This document shows positions 10,656 through 22,992 of a stretch of DNA of 64,000 nt, one piece after another. The first letter of the stretch is position 1. Each line of letters opens with the position of its first letter. The notes under the pieces are model-generated. The model did not search any database. It had not been told where the DNA came from and was given only the letters and a program-made list of their open reading frames with translations. Origin of the DNA: Saccharopolyspora phatthalungensis (GTDB lineage: Bacteria; Actinomycetota; Actinomycetes; Mycobacteriales; Pseudonocardiaceae); contig NZ_JACHIW010000001.1 of the NCBI RefSeq assembly GCF_014203395.1, positions 3,021,501 to 3,085,500 of the forward strand, in the 5' to 3' direction. The position numbers were made by a program, and so were the translations under genes.

Positions 10656-10839
10656 GCTCTCTCTCCTCCTGTTCGTCCGGGACTCGTGCCCGCTTCCGGC
10701 AGACGTGCGAGCGGCGCCGACGTTGCCCGATGCGAACACATTCAACGGATCTCGGTCGAGCGCTCGGGCGTTACTCGTGACGAATATTCCAGGACCACCA
10801 GCGACCGCACCACTCGGACGGCGCCGGCCCCGGGCGTGC

Positions 10840-10855
10840 CAGGATTCGGGGTGTG
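10840..10855 (+). promoter_or_regulatory. Probable leaderless promoter -10 at threonylcarbamoyl synthase gene
   Basis: CAGGAT at 10840-10845 lies seven bases before the GTG start codon and no ribosome-binding site is present. This matches the -10 spacing of leaderless transcripts known to be common in Actinobacteria. No good -35 is seen. Confidence 0.4.
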
Positions 10856-11503
10856 AGCACCGTTTATGACTGCACCATTCCGGACAGCCGCGAGGCGGGC
10901 CTGGCCGCCGCGGCCAACGCGGTTCGCGCGGGTGGGCTCGTCGTGCTGCCCACCGACACGGTTTACGGCATCGGCGCGGACGCCTTCGACTCGAACGCGG
11001 TCCACGCTCTGCTGGCGGCCAAGGGGCGCGGCCCGGACATGCCGGTGCCCGTGCTGGTCGGCTCCTGGTCCACTGTGGATGGGCTGGTGATGTCGGTCCC
11101 GCAGCAGGCGCGCGCGCTGATCGAAGCGTTCTGGCCCGGCGGGCTGTCGCTGGTGCTGCCGCAGGCACCATCGCTTTCCTGGGATCTCGGCGATACCCGG
11201 GGCACGGTGAACTTGCGGATGCCGCTGCACCCGGTGGCCCTGGACCTGCTGCGCGAGGTCGGCCCGATGGCCGTGTCCAGCGCCAACCGTACTGGTCAGC
11301 CACCGGCCACCAACGCCGCCCAGGCACGCGAGCAGCTCGGCGAATCGGTGACGGTCTACCTCGACGGAGGCCCGTCCGGCGAACCGGTCGCCTCCACCAT
11401 CGTCGACCTCACCCAGAGCACGCCACGGGTGCTGCGGGAGGGCGCGGTGAGCCTCGGTGACCTGTCGGAGGTGCTCGGCGTGGAGCTCGAAGCGGACCGG
11501 TGA
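10853..11503 (+). CDS. L-threonylcarbamoyladenylate synthase (Sua5/YrdC family)
   Basis: Makes threonylcarbamoyl-AMP from threonine, bicarbonate and ATP, the first step of the universal t6A37 tRNA modification. The 216-residue protein has the YrdC motifs VLPTDTVYGIGADAF (residues 29-43), the KGRG-MPVPVLVG run and AVSSANRTGQP. It lacks the ~120-residue C-terminal Sua5 extension, so it is the short TsaC/YwlC-like form. The GTG start has no Shine-Dalgarno but a -10-like CAGGAT seven bases upstream. Its place between prmC and the WecA-like gene is conserved in Actinobacteria. Confidence 0.92.
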   Translation: MSTVYDCTIPDSREAGLAAAANAVRAGGLVVLPTDTVYGIGADAFDSNAVHALLAAKGRGPDMPVPVLVGSWSTVDGLVMSVPQQARALIEAFWPGGLSLVLPQAPSLSWDLGDTRGTVNLRMPLHPVALDLLREVGPMAVSSANRTGQPPATNAAQAREQLGESVTVYLDGGPSGEPVASTIVDLTQSTPRVLREGAVSLGDLSEVLGVELEADR

Positions 11504-11648
11504 AACCCGTCCGGGCGCGGGCCGATAGCGTTAGTGCTCGGATCCGCAACGTGGACAGCGATGAGGAGCGCCGGGCTTGATCAATCCGTTCTGGGGGCTG
11601 GATATCGAATTCCCGCGGGCCTCGGCACCGCGCGGGTGAGCCGCCGGT
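11504..11648. other. Short intergenic gap
   Basis: The 145 bases between the Sua5-family gene and the WecA-like gene hold no recognisable gene, hairpin or clear promoter. Confidence 0.4.
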
Positions 11649-12818
11649 ATGGACAACGCACCTTGGGCCCCGGCCGGCCTTCCCGCCCGTGAATACCTGC
11701 TGGTCCTGCTCACCGCCGCCGCGGCGACTTTCCTGCTGACCGGACTGGTCAGGCTGTTGGCGATCCGGGTCGGTGCGGTCGCCTACCCCCGGGTGCGCGA
11801 CGTGCACGTCACGCCGATGCCGCGGATGGGTGGCGTCGCGATGTACGGCGGAGTGCTCGCGGCGATGTTCCTGGCCGCCAACCTGCCGGCGCTGTCGCGC
11901 GGTTTTTCCTACTCCAACGACACCCTGGCGGTGATCATCGCCGGTGGGCTGATCGTGCTCGTCGGCGCGCTGGACGACCGCTTCGAACTGGATTCGCTGA
12001 CGAAGCTGGCCGGGCAGGTCACCGCCGCCGGGATCCTGGTGCTCTTCGGCGTCCAGTGGTTCGTGTTCTGGGTGCCGTGGGGCGGCACCGAGGGCCATGT
12101 GGGGCAGCTCATGGTGCTGGGCAGCAACCAGGGCCAGTTGCTGACCGTGCTGCTGGTCGTCGCGATGATCAACGCGATGAACTTCGTGGACGGGCTGGAC
12201 GGGCTGGCTTCCGGCATCGGCCTCGTCTCGGCCACCGCCACCTTCGTGTTCTGCCTCGGCGTGCTGGACCGGCAGAACGGCGACGTGACCGCCTACCCGC
12301 CGGCGCTGATCGCGGCCGCGATCGCCGGGGCCTGTCTGGGCTTTCTGCCGCACAACTTTCAGCCCGCGAAGATCTTCATGGGCGACTCCGGGTCGATGCT
12401 GATCGGCCTGATGCTGGCCACCGCCAGCACGTCCGCGTCCGGCCGGATGGACTACACCGGCCCGAACCCGACCGACACCATCGCCCTGCTGTCACCGCTG
12501 CTGGTGGTCGCGGCGGTGCTGTTCGTGCCGCTGCTGGACCTCATCATGGCCGTGGTGCGCCGCACCCGGGCGGGCAAGAGTCCGTTCCACGCCGACAAGA
12601 TGCACCTGCACCACCGGCTGCTGGAGATCGGGCATTCGCAGCGCCGCGCGGTGCTGCTGATCTACCTGTGGGCGGCCGTCATCGCCTTCGGCGCCGTGTC
12701 GTTGACGCTGTTCAACGCCGTTGTGGTGGCATGGGTCGTCGGCCTTGGGGTGCTGCTGGCGGCTATCATCTCGGTGATTCCGCGTATGAGAGCCCGAGCC
12801 GATCGAGAGTCCCGATGA
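11649..12818 (+). CDS. Undecaprenyl-phosphate sugar-1-phosphate transferase (WecA/TagO type)
   Basis: Polytopic membrane enzyme (about 11 helices) of the MraY/WecA family that transfers a HexNAc-1-phosphate from a UDP-sugar to the polyprenyl-phosphate carrier, starting cell-wall glycopolymer synthesis. Diagnostic motifs are LVGALDDRFELD, NAMNFVDGLDGLASG, the GDSGSMLIG segment and HADKMHLHHRLL in the last cytoplasmic loop; the HxxHH signature is that of the WecA/TagO rather than the MraY branch. In mycobacteria the gene at this position starts arabinogalactan linker assembly, and the same role is likely here. Its stop overlaps the ATG of the next gene. Confidence 0.9.
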   Translation: MDNAPWAPAGLPAREYLLVLLTAAAATFLLTGLVRLLAIRVGAVAYPRVRDVHVTPMPRMGGVAMYGGVLAAMFLAANLPALSRGFSYSNDTLAVIIAGGLIVLVGALDDRFELDSLTKLAGQVTAAGILVLFGVQWFVFWVPWGGTEGHVGQLMVLGSNQGQLLTVLLVVAMINAMNFVDGLDGLASGIGLVSATATFVFCLGVLDRQNGDVTAYPPALIAAAIAGACLGFLPHNFQPAKIFMGDSGSMLIGLMLATASTSASGRMDYTGPNPTDTIALLSPLLVVAAVLFVPLLDLIMAVVRRTRAGKSPFHADKMHLHHRLLEIGHSQRRAVLLIYLWAAVIAFGAVSLTLFNAVVVAWVVGLGVLLAAIISVIPRMRARADRESR

Positions 12819-13303
12819 GCGAAGCGACCGACACGCCGACCCCCGCCGAGAGCACTGGGAGCGCTGGCGAGCACGCAGAGCCGGTGAACCCGCACGCCGA
12901 GATCGTGCGCAAGCTCGCCGCGGCGATGCTGCGCACCGCGGTGTGGCCGGGGGTGGCGACGGTGGCCATCGGGGCGATCGTGGCGACCGTCCTGGTCGGC
13001 GTGCCCGGTCTGATCGGTGCGCTGGTCGGCGGCGTCGTGGCGTTCGCGTCGTCGCTGCTGACGATCTGGCTGATGCGGTTCACCGGCGGCATGAGCCCGC
13101 ACTTCGTGATGGTCGCCGCGCTCGGCGGCTACATCGGCAAGATGATCGTGCTGCTGGTGGTGATGACGTTGCTCGGCGGCATCGACATGATCCACCGGGA
13201 GTCGTTGGCGTTCACCATGCTCGCTACCGTGATGGTGTGGGCGGGCGCCGAGGTAGTGGCCTTCAAGCGCACCAAGATTCCCACCGTCGTGCCGGGGAAC
13301 TGA
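12815..13303 (+). CDS. atpI: ATP synthase protein I-like membrane protein
   Basis: A 162-residue protein with a charged N-terminal ~45 residues and four hydrophobic segments (PGVATVAIGAIVATVLVGV, ALVGGVVAFASSLLTIW, MVAALGGYIGKMIVLLVVM and FTMLATVMVWAGAEVVAF). Its position directly ahead of atpB and its size are those of AtpI, thought to help assemble the c-ring. The ATG overlaps the upstream stop codon (ATGA), which fixes the start. Sequence similarity in this family is weak, so the call rests largely on context. Confidence 0.75.
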   Translation: MSEATDTPTPAESTGSAGEHAEPVNPHAEIVRKLAAAMLRTAVWPGVATVAIGAIVATVLVGVPGLIGALVGGVVAFASSLLTIWLMRFTGGMSPHFVMVAALGGYIGKMIVLLVVMTLLGGIDMIHRESLAFTMLATVMVWAGAEVVAFKRTKIPTVVPGN

Positions 13304-13460
13304 ACCGTTCCGACGAGGTTTCCCGCGCTCGGCCATTGGACCGGATGGCCGGTAGTGGACCAGCATGTCGGGTGGCTACTTACCCGCTGATATCGTGCCG
13401 TTGCAGAAGCCTTCCCTGCACAGCGCGGGTCGAAGAACTCCACGGAGGTCCTGCGATCCC

Positions 13461-13486
13461 ACGCGGTGGGGAGGGCCCCTCCGCGT
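13461..13486. other. Stem-loop in the leader before atpB
   Basis: Arms ACGCGGTGGGG (13461-13471) and CCCCTCCGCGT (13476-13486) pair with one mismatch around an AGGG tetraloop, in the 272-base gap between atpI and atpB. No T run follows. It may be a processing or regulatory element in the leader of the main atp operon. Confidence 0.45.
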
Positions 13487-13575
13487 GCCAGATCGCGTAT
13501 CGGGTACGTTAAGTGCAAAACGTGACGATTCCCCCGGCAGAGTGATGTTCACCGGGAGAACCGGAAGGAGCCCAG

Positions 13576-14355
13576 TTGGGCGCGCTGATGCTGGCCGAGG
13601 GCGGAACGTTCCAACCGCCGGGTGCCGATAGCTTTGTCCTTCCGCCGATCTTCGGCGGAGTCACCAAGCCGATGCTCCTCGTCGTGCTGTCGGCGATCAT
13701 CGTGGGCGCCTACTTCGTGATCGCCACCCGGAACCTGAAGTTGATTCCGGGCAAGGGGCAGTTCGTGGCGGAGTTCGTCTACGAGTTCAGCCGCAACAAG
13801 ATCGCCCGGGAACAGATCGGTGCCAAGGACTTCCGTCCGTTCGTGCCGCTAATCTTCACGTTGTTCACCTTCATTCTCGTGAACAACATTTTCGGCATCA
13901 TCCCGATCGTCCAGTTCCCCACGATGTCCCGGATCGGTTTCCCGATCGCGTTGGCCGCCGTGGTCTACGTCGTTTTCCACGGGGTCGGCTTCGCGCGGCA
14001 CGGCTTCCTGGGCTACTTCAAGCACGTCATGTTCCCACCCGGGGTGCCCAAGCCGATCTACGTCCTGCTCTCCCCGATCGAGTTTTTGCAGAAGTTCATC
14101 GCGCAGCCGGCCGCCCTTGCGGTCCGAGTCTTCGCCGCGATGTTCGCCGGACACCTGATCCTGCTGGTGTTCACCTTGGGCGGGGAGTACCTGCTCGTTG
14201 AGGCGAGTGCGGTGTACAAACCGATTTCGATCGTCTCGATCGCCTTCGCCATTGCCTTGACGTTCGTCGAAGCCTTGATCCAGGTGCTGCAGGCCTACAT
14301 CTTCGCGCTGTTGACCGCGAACTTCATCGGCGCGGCGCTGGCCGCCGAGCACTGA
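13576..14355 (+). CDS. atpB: F1Fo ATP synthase subunit a
   Basis: Membrane stator subunit that forms the two proton half-channels of Fo. The 259-residue protein has five to six hydrophobic segments; the essential arginine is in PAALAVRVFAAMFAGH (about residue 185) and the last helix has EALIQVLQAYIFALLTANFIG. TTG at 13576 is preferred because AAGGAG lies five bases upstream; an ATG four codons later is possible but too far from that site. First gene of the ATP synthase operon proper. Confidence 0.95.
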   Translation: MGALMLAEGGTFQPPGADSFVLPPIFGGVTKPMLLVVLSAIIVGAYFVIATRNLKLIPGKGQFVAEFVYEFSRNKIAREQIGAKDFRPFVPLIFTLFTFILVNNIFGIIPIVQFPTMSRIGFPIALAAVVYVVFHGVGFARHGFLGYFKHVMFPPGVPKPIYVLLSPIEFLQKFIAQPAALAVRVFAAMFAGHLILLVFTLGGEYLLVEASAVYKPISIVSIAFAIALTFVEALIQVLQAYIFALLTANFIGAALAAEH

Positions 14356-14413
14356 CGAGAAAGACCAAGACCTCCGATCCGCGCGGAAGCGGACCGAGTG
14401 AAAGGTAGTGAAA

Positions 14414-14671
14414 GTGAGCAACATCGTTCTTGCGCAGGCCGCCGAAGCCGCGGGCAGCATCAACCCCGGTCTGGCCGCGATCGGCTACGGCCTGGGCGCT
14501 GTCGGCCCGGGTATCGGCGTCGGCCTGATCTGGGCCGCGGTCATCAACGGCACCGCTCGCCAGCCCGAGGCCCAGGGCCAGCTGCAGGGCATCGCCTGGA
14601 TCTCCTTCGTTCTGGTCGAGGTGCTGGCGCTGATCGGTCTGGTTGTCTACTTCATCGCGTCCGCTGCCTGA
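14414..14671 (+). CDS. atpE: F1Fo ATP synthase subunit c
   Basis: Proteolipid of the rotating c-ring. The 85-residue hairpin has two membrane helices joined by the polar loop [10 protein letters not shown]; the conserved RQP is present and the proton-carrying acidic residue is the Glu in [14 protein letters not shown], as in other Actinobacteria (the helix targeted by diarylquinolines in mycobacteria). GTG at 14414 is chosen because GAAAGG ends eight bases before it; a GTG two codons earlier is the alternative and sits too close to that site. Confidence 0.95.
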   Translation: MSNIVLAQAAEAAGSINPGLAAIGYGLGAVGPGIGVGLIWAAVINGTARQPEAQGQLQGIAWISFVLVEVLALIGLVVYFIASAA

Positions 14672-14701
14672 TAACGGCTCAACGCGTTGGGAGACGTTGT
14701 G

Positions 14702-15265
14702 GTGAAGACGCAGATGCTGTTGGCGGCGGAAGGCCAGCACAACCCGATCGTTCCGGATCCCTCGGAGATCGTTGTCGGACTGGTCGCGTTCGTGCTGCTG
14801 CTGTTCGTGCTCTGGAAGTACGCGATCCCGCGCTTCGAGAAGGTCTACGCGGAGCGCAGCGAGCGGATCGAGGGCGGTATCGCCAAGGCCGAGGCCGCGC
14901 AGGCCGAGGCACAGCGGACCCTGGAGCAGTACAAGTCGCAACTGGCCGAGGCCCGCGCGGAAGCTGCCCGGATCCGCGATGACGCCCGCGCCGAAGGCCA
15001 GCAGATCCTGGAAGAGATGCGCACCCAGGCGCAGACCGAGTCCGAACGGATCGTCAACCAGGGCCAGGCCCAGTTGGCGCACCAGCGGGCGCAGATCGTC
15101 GCCGAACTACGGTCCGAGCTCGGCCGCCAGGCGGTCGAACTGGCCGGCCGGGTGGTCGGCGAGTCCCTGGAGGACGAGGCCCGCCGGCGGGGCACCGTCG
15201 ACCGGTTCCTCGACGAACTGGAGGCCGCCTCGGCCCCGGCGTCGTCCGAATCGGCCAAGGCCTAA
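14702..15265 (+). CDS. atpF: F1Fo ATP synthase subunit b
   Basis: Peripheral-stalk subunit linking Fo to F1. One N-terminal membrane helix ([21 protein letters not shown]) is followed by a long charged helix of about 130 residues rich in Ala, Glu, Gln and Arg, the usual parallel coiled coil. The GTG at 14702 stands eight bases after GGGAG; a GTG at 14699 and a TTG at 14687 are in frame and cannot be excluded. Located between atpE and atpH as in other Actinobacteria; no second b' gene is present. Confidence 0.93.
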   Translation: MKTQMLLAAEGQHNPIVPDPSEIVVGLVAFVLLLFVLWKYAIPRFEKVYAERSERIEGGIAKAEAAQAEAQRTLEQYKSQLAEARAEAARIRDDARAEGQQILEEMRTQAQTESERIVNQGQAQLAHQRAQIVAELRSELGRQAVELAGRVVGESLEDEARRRGTVDRFLDELEAASAPASSESAKA

Positions 15266-15286
15266 CCGAGTGAAAGGCGCTGAGAG

Positions 15287-16117
15287 TTGAGCACCCTCGT
15301 GAACGCCGCGAGCCGCGAGGCACTGGCAGCCACCGAGCTGCAGCTGCTGCAGGCCACCGATGGGGCCCAGGCCGCGGAGATCACCGGGCTCGCCGACGAG
15401 CTGTTCGGCGTGGCCGCCCTGCTGGGCCGTGAGTCCACGCTGCGGCGGGCGCTCGCCGACGCCTCCATCGACCCGCGGTCCAGGGCGGACCTGGCCCGCG
15501 GGCTGCTGGCGGACAAGCTCGGAGCGCGGGCGCTGCCGGTGGTCGTCGAGGCCGTACAGGTCCGCTGGTCCACCCCGACGGACCTGGTCGACGGGCTGGA
15601 GCGCTTGGCCCGCACCGCGCTGCTGGTGCAGGCAGAGCGGGCCGGCCGACTCGACGCCGTCGAAGACGAGCTGTTCCGGTTGGGCCGCATCATCGGCTCC
15701 CAGGTGGACCTGGAGCGGTTGCTCTCGGACCCGACGGGGGACGTGACGGGCAAGCACGCGGTCGTCGACCAGCTCGTCGCGGGCAAGGTCGAGCCGGTGA
15801 CCCTGGAGCTGATCCGCCAGCTGGTGGCCCGGCCGCGCGGACGGCGGGTCAGCGAGGGGCTGGAAGAGCTGGCCGAGCTGTCGGCGAAGCGCCGCGAGCG
15901 CTCGGTGGCCCACGTCCGGTCCGCGATTCCGCTCAGCGATGAGCAGCAGCAGCGGTTGTCGCGCACCCTGCAGCGGATCTACTCGCGGCCGATCGCCCTG
16001 CACCTCGAGGTCGATCCGGGGATCGAGGGCGGACTGCTGATCCGGGTCGGCGACGAGGTCATCGACGGCAGCATCACGGGACGCCTGCAGTCCCTTCGAC
16101 GCGACCTCGCCGACTGA
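15287..16117 (+). CDS. atpH: F1Fo ATP synthase subunit delta
   Basis: Connects the peripheral stalk to the top of F1. The 276-residue length is about 95 residues longer than E. coli delta, which is usual in Actinobacteria. The C-terminal region ([36 protein letters not shown]) is the most conserved part of the family and makes the call certain. The start is a TTG; GTG at 15299 is a weaker alternative. The last bases are followed by a 55-base gap to atpA. Confidence 0.94.
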   Translation: MSTLVNAASREALAATELQLLQATDGAQAAEITGLADELFGVAALLGRESTLRRALADASIDPRSRADLARGLLADKLGARALPVVVEAVQVRWSTPTDLVDGLERLARTALLVQAERAGRLDAVEDELFRLGRIIGSQVDLERLLSDPTGDVTGKHAVVDQLVAGKVEPVTLELIRQLVARPRGRRVSEGLEELAELSAKRRERSVAHVRSAIPLSDEQQQRLSRTLQRIYSRPIALHLEVDPGIEGGLLIRVGDEVIDGSITGRLQSLRRDLAD

Positions 16118-16172
16118 CGAGGCGTCGAACACCAACTCCCTTCCAAGAACGAACCGAGGGCAGGAACGAGAC

Positions 16173-17822
<1,650 letters not shown>

Positions 17823-17832
17823 CCGGATAGCC

Positions 17833-20194
<2,362 letters not shown>

Positions 20195-20229
20195 GCCGCG
20201 GACCCCGCTGACGGGGTCGGCAGACCGGG

Positions 20230-20267
20230 AACGGGGGTCGGGGTCCGAGCGGACCTCGACCCCCGTT
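20230..20267. other. Strong intercistronic stem-loop between atpD and atpC
   Basis: A 17-base arm at 20230-20246 pairs with 20251-20267 around a GAGC tetraloop; the only imperfection would be a G-U wobble in RNA. It is 36 bases after the atpD stop and lacks a T run. It could terminate, slow or stabilise the transcript so that epsilon is made at lower amount than beta. Confidence 0.65.
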
Positions 20268-20319
20268 GCGGCAAAGCACTTCCAGCCCGGCCAGTCACGA
20301 TCGCCCTGGTGGCACCGGC

Positions 20320-20325
20320 TAGACT
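20320..20325 (+). promoter_or_regulatory. Possible -10 box of an atpC promoter
   Basis: TAGACT at 20320-20325 fits the actinobacterial -10 pattern TANNNT and lies 30 bases before the atpC start, downstream of the stem-loop. No good -35 box is seen at 16-18 bases upstream, so the call is weak. Confidence 0.3.
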
Positions 20326-20355
20326 GCGGGCACACACCCGACAAAGGAGACGCGC

Positions 20356-20721
20356 GTGGCCAACATGTCCGTCCAACTGGTCGCCGTCGAGCGCCGCCTG
20401 TGGTCCGGGGATGCGACCGCCGTGGTCGCGCAGACCACCGAGGGAGAGATCGGCATCCTGCCGGGGCACGAGCCGCTGCTCGGTGAGCTGATCGAGGGTG
20501 GCGTGGTGCGCATCACCACCACCGAGAAGGAGACCGTGACCGCCGCGGTGCACGGTGGTTTCCTGTCGGTCACCTCGGACGGGGTGAGTGTGTTGGCGGA
20601 AAGCGCGGAGCTCGCCCACGAGATCGACGTGGCGCAGGCCCGCGAGGACGTCAAGAGCGCAGACGAACAGGCCCGAGCACGAGCCTTGAGCCGATTGCGA
20701 GCAGCCGGCCACTCGGCCTGA
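20356..20721 (+). CDS. atpC: F1Fo ATP synthase subunit epsilon
   Basis: Small shaft subunit of F1 that regulates ATP hydrolysis. The 121-residue protein shows the beta-sandwich motif [19 protein letters not shown] and [18 protein letters not shown], and ends with a short helical part ([24 protein letters not shown]). Length is close to the mycobacterial form and shorter than E. coli (138). GTG start follows AAAGGAGACGCGC. A 161-base gap with a stem-loop separates it from atpD. Confidence 0.95.
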   Translation: MANMSVQLVAVERRLWSGDATAVVAQTTEGEIGILPGHEPLLGELIEGGVVRITTTEKETVTAAVHGGFLSVTSDGVSVLAESAELAHEIDVAQAREDVKSADEQARARALSRLRAAGHSA

Positions 20722-20733
20722 TCCGGGCCTCGC

Positions 20734-21171
20734 ATGGGTTCCCCGGTCCTGTTGCTCGCGGTGGCCTTCGGGCTGCTGCTGGGTGCTGCGCTGGTCGTTG
20801 GGGCGCTCGCGTGGCGGCGGCTGCGGGAACTGCGCGCCGGGGGCATTGACGTGGCGTTGCGGGTCCGCAAGGACGGCGGGGGGCGCGGCTGGCACCTGGG
20901 TGTCGCGCATTACCGTGGCGAGGAGTTTGCCTGGTACCGGGTGTTGAGTCTGCGGTCGGGCCCGAACTGGGTGATCAACCGGCGGGATGTGGAGATCGCA
21001 CAGCGCCGCGAGCCGTCGGTGGCCGAGGCCTACGCGATGCCGACCGGATCGACGGTGCTCGACCTGACCGGTCCGGAACTGGAGCTGGCGATGAGCACCG
21101 ATGCCCTGACGGGCTTCCTGTCCTGGCTCGAATCAGCCCCCCCGGGCCGGTCGGTGCCCTGGGCATCCTGA
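20734..21171 (+). CDS. DUF2550 family membrane-anchored protein
   Basis: A 145-residue protein with one N-terminal hydrophobic helix (VLLLAVAFGLLLGAALVVGALAW) and a compact soluble part containing GWHLGVAHYRGEEFAWYRVLSLRSGP and an R-R-E-P segment. This is the DUF2550 family that follows atpC in most Actinobacteria; its function is not known. The gene is 12 bases after atpC and is probably the last gene of the atp operon. It should sit in the cytoplasmic membrane with the bulk of the protein on one side. Confidence 0.88.
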   Translation: MGSPVLLLAVAFGLLLGAALVVGALAWRRLRELRAGGIDVALRVRKDGGGRGWHLGVAHYRGEEFAWYRVLSLRSGPNWVINRRDVEIAQRREPSVAEAYAMPTGSTVLDLTGPELELAMSTDALTGFLSWLESAPPGRSVPWAS

Positions 21172-21219
21172 ACCAACCAGCGGTGTCCCTACCGGGCCCC
21201 GCTTTTTTCATGCGTTGAC

Positions 21220-21267
21220 AGCATGGGAACTTTCCTGTCACTTGAATGACAGGAAAGTTCCCATGCT
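21220..21267. repeat. Dispersed repeat, inverted pair forming a perfect hairpin
   Basis: Minus copy 21220-21240 and plus copy 21247-21267 of the dispersed element pair perfectly over 21 bp around the loop CTTGAA. Both arms carry the AAAGTTCCC variant. A run of six T (21203-21208) lies just before it. It separates the DUF2550 gene from the convergent LysR remnant. Confidence 0.92.
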
Positions 21268-22015
21268 CACGCCCGGCGGTCGAGGTCTGCGCAGATGTCG
21301 TGCAGCAGTCGGCGGAAGACGTCAGTCAGCGGGGCGTGCTGGGTGCTGGTGGGCACTGCGGCGTGGATGCGGCGGTGCAGCCCGGACGCTAGCGGGCAGT
21401 GCACGGTGCCCGGGGCGTCGCCGAGGGCGAGGCGGGGGATGAACGACACCGCAACCCCGGCCGAGACCACCGCTTCGGCGACGGCGTAGGACTCGAACTC
21501 GAAGGCCACCATCGGGGTGAAGCCCTCGGCACGAGCGGCAGCCTCCAGCTGGCGCCGGTTCGGCAGGCTGCGCGGCGCGCAGGCCCGGCGATCCGGTCGA
21601 TGCCTTCGGCGGGGCCGAGATCCACAACGGACAATGCGGCCCCCGGGTGCCGGTGGCGCAGTGCGGCCAGCGTCTCCGGCAGCAGCGCCAGTCCGGCTGT
21701 GGGGAAGGCGCCGACGCGCAGCCGGTTGCGGTGTTCGTCGCGGAATCGAGCGGCTTCGTCGGTTGCGTCGCTCAGCGCGGCGGCGATGCGTTCGGCCTGT
21801 TCGGCCAGTCGGGTGCCCAGCGGGGTCAGGCGAACGCCGTGCGCGTACCGCTCGACCAGTTGGGCACCTACCGCCTTCTCCAGCCGAGCCAGTTGTTGCG
21901 ACACCGCCGGGGGAGTTCGGCGCAGCTGCTCGGCGGCGCGCGTGACGCTGCCCTGCTCCCGGATGGCCAGCAGCACGAGCAGGCGCGAAGGTTGCTCTCG
22001 GATTCGGCTGGACAC
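21267..22015 (-). pseudogene. LysR-family regulator, broken by internal deletion and frameshift
   Basis: Reading the minus strand from 22015, a LysR winged helix-turn-helix is clear (LLVLLAIREQGSVTRAAEQL, TPPAVSQQLARLEKAVGAQL) followed by the start of the effector domain (RLRVGAFPTAGLALLPETL, ending about GPAEGIDRIAG near 21590). The rest continues in another frame: NRRQLEAAARAEGFTP through VVSAGVAVSFIPRLALGDAPG to LLHDICADLDRRA, stopping at 21267. About 50 residues of the effector domain are missing between the two parts compared with an ordinary ~300-residue LysR protein. The native start also seems lost: the first codons are antisense to an acetyltransferase remnant. Loss of function is very likely. 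Confidence 0.8.
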
Positions 22016-22130
22016 CGCCGCCGAACTCCACGAAGCCCGCGCGCTCTCCGCCTCGGCCGGATACCGCGAGATTCCCGCCTACAACGACAACCAATACGCC
22101 AAGCACTGGTACGAAAAAGCCCTGCGTTGA
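22005..22130 (+). pseudogene. Acetyltransferase (GNAT) remnant, C-terminal end
   Basis: The plus strand here reads RLDTAAELHEARALSASAGY, then REIPAYNDNQYAKHWYEKAL and R, then a stop. This is the typical last helix and strand of GNAT N-acetyltransferases (R-L-D-T-L-EA--LY-S-GY---P-YN-N-YA-HW-EK-L). No start or acetyl-CoA-binding motif exists upstream in frame; the segment runs directly into the LysR remnant on the other strand. Confidence 0.65.
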
Positions 22131-22154
22131 CCGGTGGGCTGGCGGGGCGCGCGA

Positions 22155-22232
22155 GACGTCGGCTACGACCACGCGGACGCTACGAAGTTGATCGACGCAC
22201 TCCAGCAGGAAGTCGTCGCGCTGCGGCGATGA
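22155..22232 (+). pseudogene. Possible second acetyltransferase remnant, N-terminal end
   Basis: The plus strand reads DVGYDHADATKLIDALQQEV and then VALRR and a stop. YDH-DA--LI-ALQQE-V resembles the first strand and helix of GNAT acetyltransferases, and lies just after the C-terminal remnant. The similarity is short, so this call is tentative. Confidence 0.35.
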
Positions 22233-22374
22233 AGCCGTGACGCTGAGAAGGCCGCTGGTCTCGCGTCAGACGCCTCGTGCTGGAGACCTGATGTCGCCAG
22301 CCCGAGGCGCGCTCAACACGTCGTCCGGGCTGTACCGGGATGAGCCAGGCTGAGCAGGTGCTTCGTGGAGCTCG

Positions 22375-22947
22375 TTATGCGTTACCGCCGGGCTTCCAGA
22401 GCACGTCGCCGTCCGGATTCGCCACCCTGGCGAGGATGAAGAGCAGGTCCGAGAGGCGGTTCAGGTACTTGGCGGGCAGCGGCGACGTGCGCTCGCCGTC
22501 GGCCTCCTGCAGCGCCCATGCGGACCGCTCGGCTCGCCTGGCCACGCACCGCGCTTGGTGCAGTAGCGCGCCGCCGACGGTGCCGCCGGGAAGGATGAAG
22601 GAGTCCAGCTTCCCCAACCGCTCGTTGAACTCGTCGCACCAGCCCTCGAGGCGGTCGATGTAGGCCTGGGTGACGCGCAGCGGCGGGTACTTCGGGTTCT
22701 CGACCACCGGTGTGGACAGGTCCGCGCCGACGTCGAACAGGTCATTCTGCACGGCCCGCAGCACCTCGACCACGTCGTCCGTGAGCTTCGCGGTCGCCAG
22801 CGCCACGCCGAGCACCGAGTTCGTCTCGTCCACATCGGCGTAGGCGATCAGCCGCGGATCGGTCTTGTGCACCTTGGAGTTGTCCGACAGCCGGGTCGTG
22901 CCCGTATCACCGGCCCGCGTGTAGATCTTCGTGAGGTGGACTGCCAT
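22375..22947 (-). CDS. Cob(I)yrinic acid a,c-diamide adenosyltransferase (PduO type)
   Basis: Transfers the 5'-deoxyadenosyl group of ATP to cobalamin to make the coenzyme used by, for example, methylmalonyl-CoA mutase; an epimerase of that pathway lies at 51.4 kb. The 190-residue protein has the N-terminal ATP-binding motif KIYTRAGDTGTTRLSD, the DETNSVLGVA segment and the late RRAERSAWAL and NRLSDLLFILARVAN motifs of the PduO/MMAB family. The gene points away from murA, with the seven-unit repeat array in between. The same adenosyltransferase-murA neighbourhood is known in mycobacteria. Confidence 0.93.
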   Translation of the reverse strand: MAVHLTKIYTRAGDTGTTRLSDNSKVHKTDPRLIAYADVDETNSVLGVALATAKLTDDVVEVLRAVQNDLFDVGADLSTPVVENPKYPPLRVTQAYIDRLEGWCDEFNERLGKLDSFILPGGTVGGALLHQARCVARRAERSAWALQEADGERTSPLPAKYLNRLSDLLFILARVANPDGDVLWKPGGNA

Positions 22948-22992
22948 GCCGACAGCCTAGGCGGATCTCGCCGGTGCACGACCAGCAAGTAG

